64,000 bases of DNA from an uncultured Pelagibacteraceae bacterium (GTDB lineage: Bacteria > Pseudomonadota > Alphaproteobacteria > Pelagibacterales > Pelagibacteraceae): assembly GCA_902539165.1 (NCBI GenBank), contig CACBHY010000004.1:1-64000 (forward strand), given 5' to 3'. The notes under the pieces were generated by a model, which saw nothing but the letters and a program-made list of their open reading frames with translations, was not told the origin of the DNA and searched no databases. The translations under genes and the position numbers were made by a program. Positions 57,390 through 64,000 of the stretch are shown here, piece by piece (position 1 is the stretch's first letter; the number at the start of each line of letters is the position of its first letter).

Positions 57390-57862
57390 ATATATTTTAC
57401 GTCTTTAATCTCAAAATTTTTCACTCCTGATGGAGTGGTAATTTCAACTAAATCACTTTTATTTTTCCCAATTAACCCTTTGCCGATTGGAGATTGAAAA
57501 AAAATTAATTTTTGTTTTAAATCAGCTTCATCTTTACCAACAATTTTGTAATTTATTTTTTCCCCTGTATCTAAATCTTCTAAATAAACTGTAGAACCAA
57601 AAATAACTTTTCCCTCATTATTTAATTTAGTTACATCAATTACATTTGCTCTAGCAATTATGTCGTTGATTTCTGTTATTCTCCCCTCACTGTGAGATTG
57701 CTCTTCTTTTGCAGCATGATATTCAGCATTTTCTTTTAAATCTCCATGAGACCGAGCCTCAGCAATTGCAGCTACTATTTGAGGTCTTTTTTTTTCTTTT
57801 AAATAAACTAATTCCTCTTTTAATTTATTAAGACCATTCAGTGTAATTGGTTCTTTATCCAT
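57386..57862 (-). CDS. greA: Transcription elongation factor GreA
   Basis: 158 residues, typical size. N-terminal coiled-coil finger: EPITLNGLNKLKEELVYLKE and KRPQIVAAIAEARSHGDLKENAEY (acidic tip, Asp/Glu for cleavage), then the C-terminal FKBP-like domain with PIGKGLIGKNKSDLVEI. It rescues backtracked RNA polymerase. hemF ends 3 bp upstream. It shares its terminal TTAA with cca. Confidence 0.97.
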   Translation of the reverse strand: MDKEPITLNGLNKLKEELVYLKEKKRPQIVAAIAEARSHGDLKENAEYHAAKEEQSHSEGRITEINDIIARANVIDVTKLNNEGKVIFGSTVYLEDLDTGEKINYKIVGKDEADLKQKLIFFQSPIGKGLIGKNKSDLVEITTPSGVKNFEIKDVKYI

Positions 57863-57865
57863 TTC

Positions 57866-58693
57866 TTATTTCCATTTTACAATTGGAGGTAACGACATTA
57901 GTATCCCCTCAACATTCCCATCTGTTTGAAGACCAAATTTCGTCCCTCGATCATATAATAAGTTGAATTCTGCGTAACGACCTCTTTTAATATACTGTTT
58001 CTCTTTATCTTTTAAAGTCCATTTTTTTGAAACTTTTTTTCTTATAATATCATTAAATAACATCTGAAATGTTACCCCAACATCCCTTACAAATTTAAAA
58101 TCATTTTCAAAGTTTTCATTTTTATAATCAAAGAAAATACCTCCAATCCCTCTTGCTTCTTGTCTATGGGGTAAATAAAAATATTCATCACACCATTTTT
58201 TATATTTGAAATAATAATTTTTATTATGTTGGTCACACATAAGCTTTAACGTTTTATGAAAATTATTTTTTTCATTTATATCTTTTATAGCTGGCGTAAC
58301 ATCCATTCCTCCACCAAACCAATTTTTTTGTGTACAAATATATCTTGTATTAAAATGCATAGCAGGGATATGAGGGTTTTGCATATGCATAACTACAGAT
58401 ATCCCTGAAGCCCAGAAACTTGGATTTTTCTCAGCACCTGGAATATTTTTTTGAAATTTCTTAGGAAATTTTCCATATACTCTTGAAAAATTGACGCCCA
58501 CTTTTTCAAAAATTTTTCCATTTTTAAGAATTCTGTATTCTCCACCCCCTTCATCTTTTTTAGTATTTCTTTTCCAAGAGGTAGACTTGAATTTTAATTT
58601 ATTCTTCTCAAGCTTGATGATGTCATCACAAATTGCATTCTGTAAAAGTTTGAACCAATTACTTGATAGATCTTTTTTAATATCTATATCCAT
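57866..58693 (-). CDS. hemF: Oxygen-dependent coproporphyrinogen III oxidase
   Basis: 275 residues. Conserved: GGGEYRILKNGKIFEKVGVN, PAMHFNTRYICTQKNWFGGG (His/Asp ligands), DVTPAIK, and the C-terminal RYAEFNLLYDRGTKFGLQTD (YDRGT-F-GL-TxGR region). It makes protoporphyrinogen using O2, in heme synthesis. The organism thus depends on oxygen at this step, unless hemN is elsewhere. Between trmL (1-bp gap) and greA (3 bp). Confidence 0.97.
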   Translation of the reverse strand: MDIDIKKDLSSNWFKLLQNAICDDIIKLEKNKLKFKSTSWKRNTKKDEGGGEYRILKNGKIFEKVGVNFSRVYGKFPKKFQKNIPGAEKNPSFWASGISVVMHMQNPHIPAMHFNTRYICTQKNWFGGGMDVTPAIKDINEKNNFHKTLKLMCDQHNKNYYFKYKKWCDEYFYLPHRQEARGIGGIFFDYKNENFENDFKFVRDVGVTFQMLFNDIIRKKVSKKWTLKDKEKQYIKRGRYAEFNLLYDRGTKFGLQTDGNVEGILMSLPPIVKWK

Positions 58694-58694
58694 T

Positions 58695-59168
58695 TTAAAT
58701 CAATTTAATCTGCCTTAAACTTTCTGCTAAGACAATAGCAACAGAGGAAGCAATATTAAGTGATCTAGCCTTATTATTCATTGGAATCTTTAATCTATCT
58801 TTGATTAGTTTATGAACCTTTTCAGGAACACCTGCGCTTTCTCGCCCAAATAATATTGTGTCATCTGATTTAAACTTAAACTTAGTATAAGATATGGATC
58901 CCTTGGTTGTCATTAAAACAATTCTCTGATTCTGTTTTTTCTCAAAAAATTTTTCAGAGCTTTGATAAAAATCGATTTGATTAAGATCCATGTAGTCCAT
59001 GACAACTCTTTTGAACCTTTTATCAGACAAAAGGAAACCACAGGGCTCTATAATTTCCAATTTCGCGCCCAAACAAGCGCAAGTTCTTATTATTGCTGCT
59101 GTATTTTGAGGAATATCTGGCTCATATAAAGCAATTCTAAGGCCCGAAATGGTTGAATTATGTGTCAT
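58695..59168 (-). CDS. trmL: tRNA (cytidine/uridine34-2'-O)-methyltransferase TrmL
   Basis: 157 residues, small SPOUT protein. Motifs: RIALYEPDIPQNTAAIIRTC (conserved N-terminus), TILFGRESAGVPEKVHKLI (GREs-G-P) and IPMNNKARSLNIASSVAIVLAE, all typical of TrmL. It methylates the wobble ribose of tRNA-Leu isoacceptors. First gene of the trmL-hemF-greA unit; divergent from petA across 92 bp. Confidence 0.94.
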   Translation of the reverse strand: MTHNSTISGLRIALYEPDIPQNTAAIIRTCACLGAKLEIIEPCGFLLSDKRFKRVVMDYMDLNQIDFYQSSEKFFEKKQNQRIVLMTTKGSISYTKFKFKSDDTILFGRESAGVPEKVHKLIKDRLKIPMNNKARSLNIASSVAIVLAESLRQIKLI

Positions 59169-59260
59169 TCTATCAGTAGTAAAAATAATATTTTATATTA
59201 TATGAATTCGTATATTAAGTAATTTAAATCGAAAACAGACAATATAAACAGTTACTAATC

Positions 59261-59770
59261 GTGTCAGACAAAAAACCAAAAAGAAGAGATTTCTTATTTA
59301 CAGCTTCATATGCTGTTGGAGCAGTTGGAGCAGCTGCAGTAGTTTGGCCGCTTGTAGACCAAATGAATCCTGATGCATCAGTAAAAGCATTGGCAAGTAC
59401 AGAAGTCGATATTAGCTCTTTAACACCAGGCAATACAATAACTGTGCTTTGGAGAGGAAAACCAGTTTTTATAAGAAGACGAACTCAGGAAGAAATAGCT
59501 GAAGCAAGATCTGTTAAAATGGAGGATTTAATACACCCAGAAAAAGATGAAGATAGAGCAAAAAATCCTGAATGGTTAGTAATGCTTGGTGTATGCACCC
59601 ACCTTGGATGTGTTCCTTTAAATGATAAAGGGGATTATAATGGATGGTTTTGTCCTTGTCATGGTTCACACTATGATACATCTGGAAGAATTAGAAAAGG
59701 TCCAGCACCATGGAACATGGAAATTCCAAAATATGAATTTGTTAACACTAACACAATTAAAATTGGATAA
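59261..59770 (+). CDS. petA: Rieske iron-sulfur subunit of cytochrome bc1
   Basis: 169 residues from GTG 59261. Tat-type N-terminus [20 protein letters not shown] with a membrane helix, then the cluster motifs CTHLGC (about residues 112-117) and CPCHGSHYD, which supply two Cys and two His. It oxidises ubiquinol on the periplasmic side of the bc1 complex. First gene of petABC; petB starts 5 nt after the stop. Confidence 0.97.
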   Translation: MSDKKPKRRDFLFTASYAVGAVGAAAVVWPLVDQMNPDASVKALASTEVDISSLTPGNTITVLWRGKPVFIRRRTQEEIAEARSVKMEDLIHPEKDEDRAKNPEWLVMLGVCTHLGCVPLNDKGDYNGWFCPCHGSHYDTSGRIRKGPAPWNMEIPKYEFVNTNTIKIG

Positions 59771-59775
59771 ATTAT

Positions 59776-61038
59776 ATGAGTGATCACGAATACACACCTA
59801 AATCAAAAGCTGGAAAATGGTTTAATGATAGATTGCCATTATTAACTTTAGCAAATCATCTAACTGATTATCCGACTCCAAAAAATTTGAATTATTGGTG
59901 GACCTTTGGTGGAATATTAACTTTTTGCTTGATAACTCAAATTGTTACAGGATTAACTTTAGCAATGCACTATATCGCTCACGCTGATATGGCATTCGAA
60001 AGTGTGGAGCACATAATGAGAGACGTTAACTATGGTTGGTTAATTCGATATATTCACGCAAACGGTGCTTCTATGTTTTTCCTAGCAGTTTATATTCATA
60101 TTTTTAGGTCATTGTTTTATGGGTCATACAAATCTCCTAGAGAGATCATATGGATAATTGGAATAATTATTTATTTATTGATGATGGCTGCAGCTTTCAT
60201 GGGTTATGTTTTGCCTTGGGGTCAAATGAGTTTCTGGGGTGCAACTGTGATAACAAACTTATTTAGTGCAATCCCATTAGTTGGCGAAGGTATAGTGACT
60301 TGGTTGTGGGGAGGATATTCTGTAGACAATCCTACCTTAACAAGATTTTTTACGCTTCATTATCTGATACCTTTTTTAATACTGGGATTAGTGGTTTTAC
60401 ACATTTGGGCATTACATGTTCCTGGTAACAATAATCCTGTTGGTATAGATATTAAAAAACCGTCAAAGGATACAGTTCCTTTTCATCCTTACATAGTAAT
60501 TAAAGACGGATTTGCATTATTGATGTTTATGATTGTGTTTGCTTTTTTCGTATTCTATGCGCCTAATATTTTAGGACATGCAGATAATTATATAGAGGCC
60601 AATCCATTAGTAACCCCAGCACATATTGTACCTGAATGGTATCTCTTACCATTTTACGCAATTTTAAGATCAGTCCCGGATAAGTTACTTGGAGTAGTTG
60701 CTATGCTATCAGCAATTTTAATTTTAGCAGTTTTACCTTGGCTAGATACTTCAAAAATAAGATCAGCAGTATTTAGACCGCTCTATAAACAATTTTACTG
60801 GATACTAGTAGCTGATGTTTTAATCTTAGGTTACATGGGTGCAATGCCTGCTGAAGGTCTATATTTATTAATTGCAAGAGTTGCAACTGCTTATTATTTC
60901 CTTCATTTTTTAGTTATTTTACCAGTGCTAGGATTAAAAGAGCGAACCATTCCTTTACCATTAAGTATTACGGAACCTGTGCTTGGAGGGTCACCCAATA
61001 TGGCTATGGCTAAAAAAAAGGAAAGTAAACTAGAATAG
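59776..61038 (+). CDS. petB: Cytochrome b of the bc1 complex
   Basis: 420 residues, eight or nine membrane helices. Heme-ligand His pairs are visible: [20 protein letters not shown], and [20 protein letters not shown]; the Qo motif is [20 protein letters not shown] (PEWY). It moves protons by the Q cycle. petC overlaps its stop by 1 nt. C-terminal extension ends KKKESKLE. Confidence 0.98.
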   Translation: MSDHEYTPKSKAGKWFNDRLPLLTLANHLTDYPTPKNLNYWWTFGGILTFCLITQIVTGLTLAMHYIAHADMAFESVEHIMRDVNYGWLIRYIHANGASMFFLAVYIHIFRSLFYGSYKSPREIIWIIGIIIYLLMMAAAFMGYVLPWGQMSFWGATVITNLFSAIPLVGEGIVTWLWGGYSVDNPTLTRFFTLHYLIPFLILGLVVLHIWALHVPGNNNPVGIDIKKPSKDTVPFHPYIVIKDGFALLMFMIVFAFFVFYAPNILGHADNYIEANPLVTPAHIVPEWYLLPFYAILRSVPDKLLGVVAMLSAILILAVLPWLDTSKIRSAVFRPLYKQFYWILVADVLILGYMGAMPAEGLYLLIARVATAYYFLHFLVILPVLGLKERTIPLPLSITEPVLGGSPNMAMAKKKESKLE

Positions 61039-61817
61039 TGAAAAAAATTTTTAAACTTTTTTCAATAATAATACTGTTATCCCTAAATAGTTATTCAGCA
61101 TTCTCTGCAGAAAAAGTTGAGTACTTAAAAACTGATTGGAGTTTTAAAGGATTATTTGGAAAGTTTGATAGGGCCTCACTTCAAAGAGGATATCAAGTTT
61201 ATACGGAAGTTTGTGCAGCGTGCCACTCAATGAAGTACTTAAGCTATAGAAATTTATCAGAAAAAGGTGGACCCGAGTTTTCTGTGGCTCAAGCAAAAGC
61301 AATTGCTGCTTCATTTGAGGTAACAGATGGACCAAACTCAGATGGAGAAATGTTTACTCGGCCAGGAAAACTATCTGATAAATTTGTCATGCCATATGAA
61401 AATGTTAAAGCTGCTGAAGCTGCTAATGGTGGAGCATATCCCCCAGATATGTCAGTATTAGTTAAAGCTAGAGGAGGGGGAGTAGACTATATATATTCTT
61501 TATTACAAGGTTATGAGGAGGCTCCAAGTGGAATGACTTTAGACGATGGAGTTCATTACAATAAATATATGTACGGTAACAAAATTAAAATGTCGGCACC
61601 TTTGTCAGATGGAATTATTGAATATTCTGATGGTACAAACGCTTCTGTTGAGCAAATGTCAAAAGATGTAACAACATTTTTGATGTGGGCTGCTGAACCT
61701 AGTTTAGAAGCTAGACACCAAATGGGATTCAAGGCTATCGTGTATTTGATAATTTTAACAATACTTGTTTATTTCAGTATGAAGAGAATTTGGTCACGTG
61801 TTGAATCTGAAGTTTAA
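61038..61817 (+). CDS. petC: Cytochrome c1 of the bc1 complex
   Basis: 259 residues from GTG 61038, overlapping petB by 1 nt. Signal peptide (KKIFKLFSIIILLSLNSYSAFSA), heme motif CAACHSMKYLSYRNL (about residues 54-58), a Met/Pro heme-ligand region near MTLDDGVHYNKYMYG / KIKMSAPLSDGIIEY and a C-terminal anchor helix FKAIVYLIILTILVYFSM. It passes electrons to soluble cytochrome c for the aa3 oxidase. Its 3' end overlaps the convergent ychF by 24 nt. Confidence 0.97.
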   Translation: MKKIFKLFSIIILLSLNSYSAFSAEKVEYLKTDWSFKGLFGKFDRASLQRGYQVYTEVCAACHSMKYLSYRNLSEKGGPEFSVAQAKAIAASFEVTDGPNSDGEMFTRPGKLSDKFVMPYENVKAAEAANGGAYPPDMSVLVKARGGGVDYIYSLLQGYEEAPSGMTLDDGVHYNKYMYGNKIKMSAPLSDGIIEYSDGTNASVEQMSKDVTTFLMWAAEPSLEARHQMGFKAIVYLIILTILVYFSMKRIWSRVESEV

Positions 61818-62867
61818 GACATCACCATCTTTTACAATATAATCCTTACCTTCTAATCTCATTTTACCGTTATTCTTAGAATTCACCCAACCGTCATTAG
61901 CAACAAAATCTTCATAGGAAATTGTTTCAGCTCTTATAAATCCTTTTTCAAAATCTGTGTGAATCTCACCAGCAGCTTTTGGAGCTGTACAGTTTTTTTG
62001 GATTGTCCAAGCTCTTGTTTCTTCAGGACCAGAAGTAAAATATGTATCAAGTTCTAGAATTTTGTATCCTTTCTGGATCAACATACTCAATCCTGTATCT
62101 TTTAATCCGATCATATCCATATAATTTTTTTTTTCTTCATTTTCTAATTCATTAATTTGATTTTCAATATCAGCTGAAACTATTAAAGTGTTTTCTTCAC
62201 CATATTTCTCAACGAAGGCATTTGTATAAATATTTCCCTCTTTCACACTCTGTTCATCAACATTACATACAAATATCTTAGGTTTTATGGATAACAATCC
62301 ACTTTGGTTTAGTTGTTTAGTTTCAAACTGGGACTTAAGAATCGTTATATCTTTATCATTATTGATACAATCTAAAGCAATCTCTAAAATTTTGAGCTGT
62401 TCTTCCTCTATATTTTTCTTATTGTTTTTTTCTAATCTTTTTTGAATAGACTCTAAATCTGCAAGCATCATTTCTGTTTCAATAATCTCTAAATCTCTAA
62501 TGGGATCTACTGTTGGATTAACATTCTGAATATCATCAGAGTCGAAGCATCTAGTCATATGAATTACAGCATCTACCTCTCTTATATGTGAAAGAAATTT
62601 ATTACCTAAACCCTCACCTTTTGAGGCACCTTTCACAAGTCCGGCAATATCAACAAATGAAATTGTCGTATTAATTGTTTTTTTTGAGTTAGAAACTTTG
62701 GATAATTTTTCAAGTCGCTCGTCTGGAACTGGAACGACTCCTACATTAGGGTCTATTGTACAAAAAGGGAAATTTGCAGCCTGAGCTTTGCTCGAATTTG
62801 TGAGTGCATTAAACAATGTAGATTTACCAACATTGGGCAAACCAACAATTCCACATTTAAAACTCAT
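61794..62867 (-). CDS. ychF: Obg-family GTPase/ATPase YchF
   Basis: 357 residues. P-loop GIVGLPNVGKSTLFNALTNS (about residues 6-25), DIAGLVKGASKGEGLGNKFL (G3 with the family loop), and the C-terminal TGS domain ending AETISYEDFVANDGW and KDYIVKDGDVLNFRFNT. YchF prefers ATP and associates with ribosomes. It follows pth by 1-nt overlap; rplY-pth-ychF is a standard order. Its last 8 codons overlap petC in antisense. Confidence 0.97.
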   Translation of the reverse strand: MSFKCGIVGLPNVGKSTLFNALTNSSKAQAANFPFCTIDPNVGVVPVPDERLEKLSKVSNSKKTINTTISFVDIAGLVKGASKGEGLGNKFLSHIREVDAVIHMTRCFDSDDIQNVNPTVDPIRDLEIIETEMMLADLESIQKRLEKNNKKNIEEEQLKILEIALDCINNDKDITILKSQFETKQLNQSGLLSIKPKIFVCNVDEQSVKEGNIYTNAFVEKYGEENTLIVSADIENQINELENEEKKNYMDMIGLKDTGLSMLIQKGYKILELDTYFTSGPEETRAWTIQKNCTAPKAAGEIHTDFEKGFIRAETISYEDFVANDGWVNSKNNGKMRLEGKDYIVKDGDVLNFRFNT

Positions 62868-63427
62868 TATTTATTATTTACTGTGCTTGAAAATAAATCT
62901 AATTTTTTATCAACTAATATTGAAATAGAGTCTGTGATATCATTGGTTATTTTTTCCAATCCTGTCATCTCATCTTCGTCAAAATTTTGTAAAACATAGT
63001 CACTTATTTCCATATTAACTTTTGGTTTTCCAATTCCCACCCTTACTCTAGAATAATCTTTGCCAATAAATTTATCTATTGATGCAATACCATTGTGGCC
63101 TGCACTTGATCCCCCAAATTTTGCTTTAATTTTTCCAAATTCTACATCTAAATCATCATGGAAAACAATTACGTCCTCAGCATCAATTTTGAAATATTCT
63201 ATGAGCTCTCGAATACATATTCCAGAATTATTCATAAAAGTTAAGGGCTTAATGGCATAAATTTTTTGATCTGAAACATTACCAGTGGTTAGCAATCCTT
63301 TAAATTTTGGTTTCTGTTTTGATAAGCTAAATTTTTTATTAATTGAGTCGATTATTTTAAAACCCACATTATGTCTATTATTTTCACTATCTGGAGTTGG
63401 GTTACCTAAACCTACAAATAAAAGCAT
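62867..63427 (-). CDS. pth: Peptidyl-tRNA hydrolase
   Basis: 186 residues. N-terminal LFVGLGNPTPDSENNRHNVG with catalytic Asn and His, FMNNSGICIRELI, FHDDLDVEFGKIKAKFGGSS and AGHNGIASI (catalytic His region), as in Pth. It recycles peptidyl-tRNA dropped by ribosomes. It lies 41 bp after rplY and overlaps ychF by 1 nt. Confidence 0.97.
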   Translation of the reverse strand: MLLFVGLGNPTPDSENNRHNVGFKIIDSINKKFSLSKQKPKFKGLLTTGNVSDQKIYAIKPLTFMNNSGICIRELIEYFKIDAEDVIVFHDDLDVEFGKIKAKFGGSSAGHNGIASIDKFIGKDYSRVRVGIGKPKVNMEISDYVLQNFDEDEMTGLEKITNDITDSISILVDKKLDLFSSTVNNK

Positions 63428-63468
63428 ATAATGAATTCTAGTGGGAAGTAAATTTCAATTTTGATAAC

Positions 63469-64000
63469 TTATTTTTTTTCTTCTGCAGGTTTTTTATCTT
63501 CACCTTCTTTTTTAGCACCTTCAGCAGCAGGTTTATCACCATCTGCTGGGGCTGCCTCTGCTCCAGCTGCTCCTTCTTCACCTTCAGCTGCCTCAGCCTC
63601 TGCAGGTTTTTCAGGTTCTTTCATTACTGTTGGAGCTGCTAAAGTTGCAATTACAAAGTCTCTTCCTTGAATTGTGGGCACTACCTCTTCATCTAAAGTT
63701 ATAGATGAAATTTTAAAACTCTCTCCAATATCAATTCCATCTAAATTTATTACAAGATTTTCAGGAATTTTTTCACTTGGGCATTTTAATTCAACTTTTC
63801 TTCTTACTATATTTAATACCCCACCCCTTTTAAGTCCTGGTGAGCTTTCGTGATTAATAAATTTTACTGGAACTTCAATTTTAATTTTAACACCTGGCAC
63901 TACTCTTAAAAAATCTACATGAATAGGTTCATCAGTTATAATGTCGTATTTTATTTCTTTAGGAAGAACATTTTGAGTTTTTCCATCAACGTTTAAAGAA
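63469..64000 (-). CDS. rplY: Ribosomal protein L25 (CTC family), 5' end beyond the window
   Basis: The frame is open to the window edge, so the N-terminus is cut; 176 residues are seen. Conserved parts are EIKYDIITDEPIHVDFLRVV, PGVKIKIEVPVKFINHE, SPGLKRGGVLNIVRRKVEL and the CTC-domain strands through VVPTIQGRDFVIATLA. A tail of about 45 residues follows, rich in Ala, Glu, Lys and Pro (AEAAEGEEGAAGAEAAPADG). L25 binds 5S rRNA. The tail DNA is clearly richer in G+C than its surroundings. First visible gene of rplY-pth-ychF. Confidence 0.94.
   Translation of the reverse strand, partial: SLNVDGKTQNVLPKEIKYDIITDEPIHVDFLRVVPGVKIKIEVPVKFINHESSPGLKRGGVLNIVRRKVELKCPSEKIPENLVINLDGIDIGESFKISSITLDEEVVPTIQGRDFVIATLAAPTVMKEPEKPAEAEAAEGEEGAAGAEAAPADGDKPAAEGAKKEGEDKKPAEEKK

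Noticed and set aside
63461-63670. Ser/Ala/Pro-rich open frame on the + strand
   Set aside because: Antisense of the low-complexity rplY tail; no family match and L25 is certain.

Overview
The window is an AT-rich (by eye about 70% A+T), extremely gene-dense alphaproteobacterial chromosome segment that looks like a SAR11/Pelagibacterales genome. The support is: Lys/Asn/Ile-rich proteins, intergenic gaps usually under 100 bp, many 1-4 nt gene overlaps, alphaproteobacterial gene orders (ctaC-ctaD-ctaB-ctaG-ctaE-surf1-thrC; atpI-atpB-atpE-atpF'-atpF apart from the F1 genes; mutY/dciA-like/dsbA-like/smc; ileS-lspA-bamF-like; ispH-thrB-rnhA), an orphan CcrM methyltransferase, and a retinal-biosynthesis operon. 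I found no insertion sequence, prophage, CRISPR array, rRNA or obvious foreign island. The only RNA gene seen is one tRNA-Gln(UUG). The genus is inferred from style and gene order, not from a database search.

Layout. 1-6.6 kb: end of a coiled-coil protein, a small membrane protein, a DCC-family protein, tldD-pmbA with a renalase-like flavoprotein, an exported DUF6134-like protein and a YczE/YitT-like membrane protein. 6.6-10.8 kb: typA, a 38-residue Lys-rich ORF, and groS-groL with a terminator and a candidate RpoH promoter. 10.8-17.3 kb (+): HAD hydrolase, ribF, ileS, lspA, BamF-like lipoprotein, pgi. 17.3-25.4 kb: rsmD-purD, DUF2093, then lipid A/Kdo genes (msbA, waaA, lpxK, a late acyltransferase), ubiA, DUF2721. 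25.4-27.9 kb (-): haloacid dehalogenase, pirin, quinone reductase. 27.9-36.1 kb (+): rsmE, the aa3-type cytochrome c oxidase operon with its assembly factors, thrC, a Prx5-like peroxiredoxin. 36.0-42.8 kb (-): crtI-crtB-crtY-blh, a 57-residue membrane protein, ispH, thrB, rnhA. 42.9-48.9 kb (-): dciA-like, dsbA-like, a short smc, then the ATP synthase F0 genes. 48.9-53.5 kb: mutY, a flavin monooxygenase, ccrM, rnhB, a family-4-like uracil-DNA glycosylase. 53.5-59.2 kb: TPR protein, ispE, tRNA-Gln, cca; greA, hemF, trmL. 59.3-64 kb: petABC (cytochrome bc1), then rplY-pth-ychF.

How the genes work together. Much of the window is respiratory and energy machinery: bc1, aa3 oxidase with Cox10/Cox11/Surf1-type factors, the F0 sector, ubiA for quinone, hemF for heme. 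The retinal operon makes beta-carotene and then cleaves it to retinal, presumably for a proteorhodopsin encoded elsewhere; it ends with ispH, which makes isoprenoid precursors, and ispE of the same MEP pathway lies further along. The outer-envelope block makes lipid A.

No wholly new multi-gene system was recognised. The best leads are: an SMC protein of 857 residues with no recognisable hinge; three GANTC sites packed just upstream of ccrM; a tRNA-Gln whose encoded CCA ends 3 nt before the start codon of the CCA-adding enzyme gene; ten convergent gene pairs with essentially no intergenic space, five of which share a 4-nt palindrome that supplies both stop codons; and a family-4-like uracil glycosylase lacking most Fe-S ligands. 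Stretches longer than 300 bases without a gene: none.
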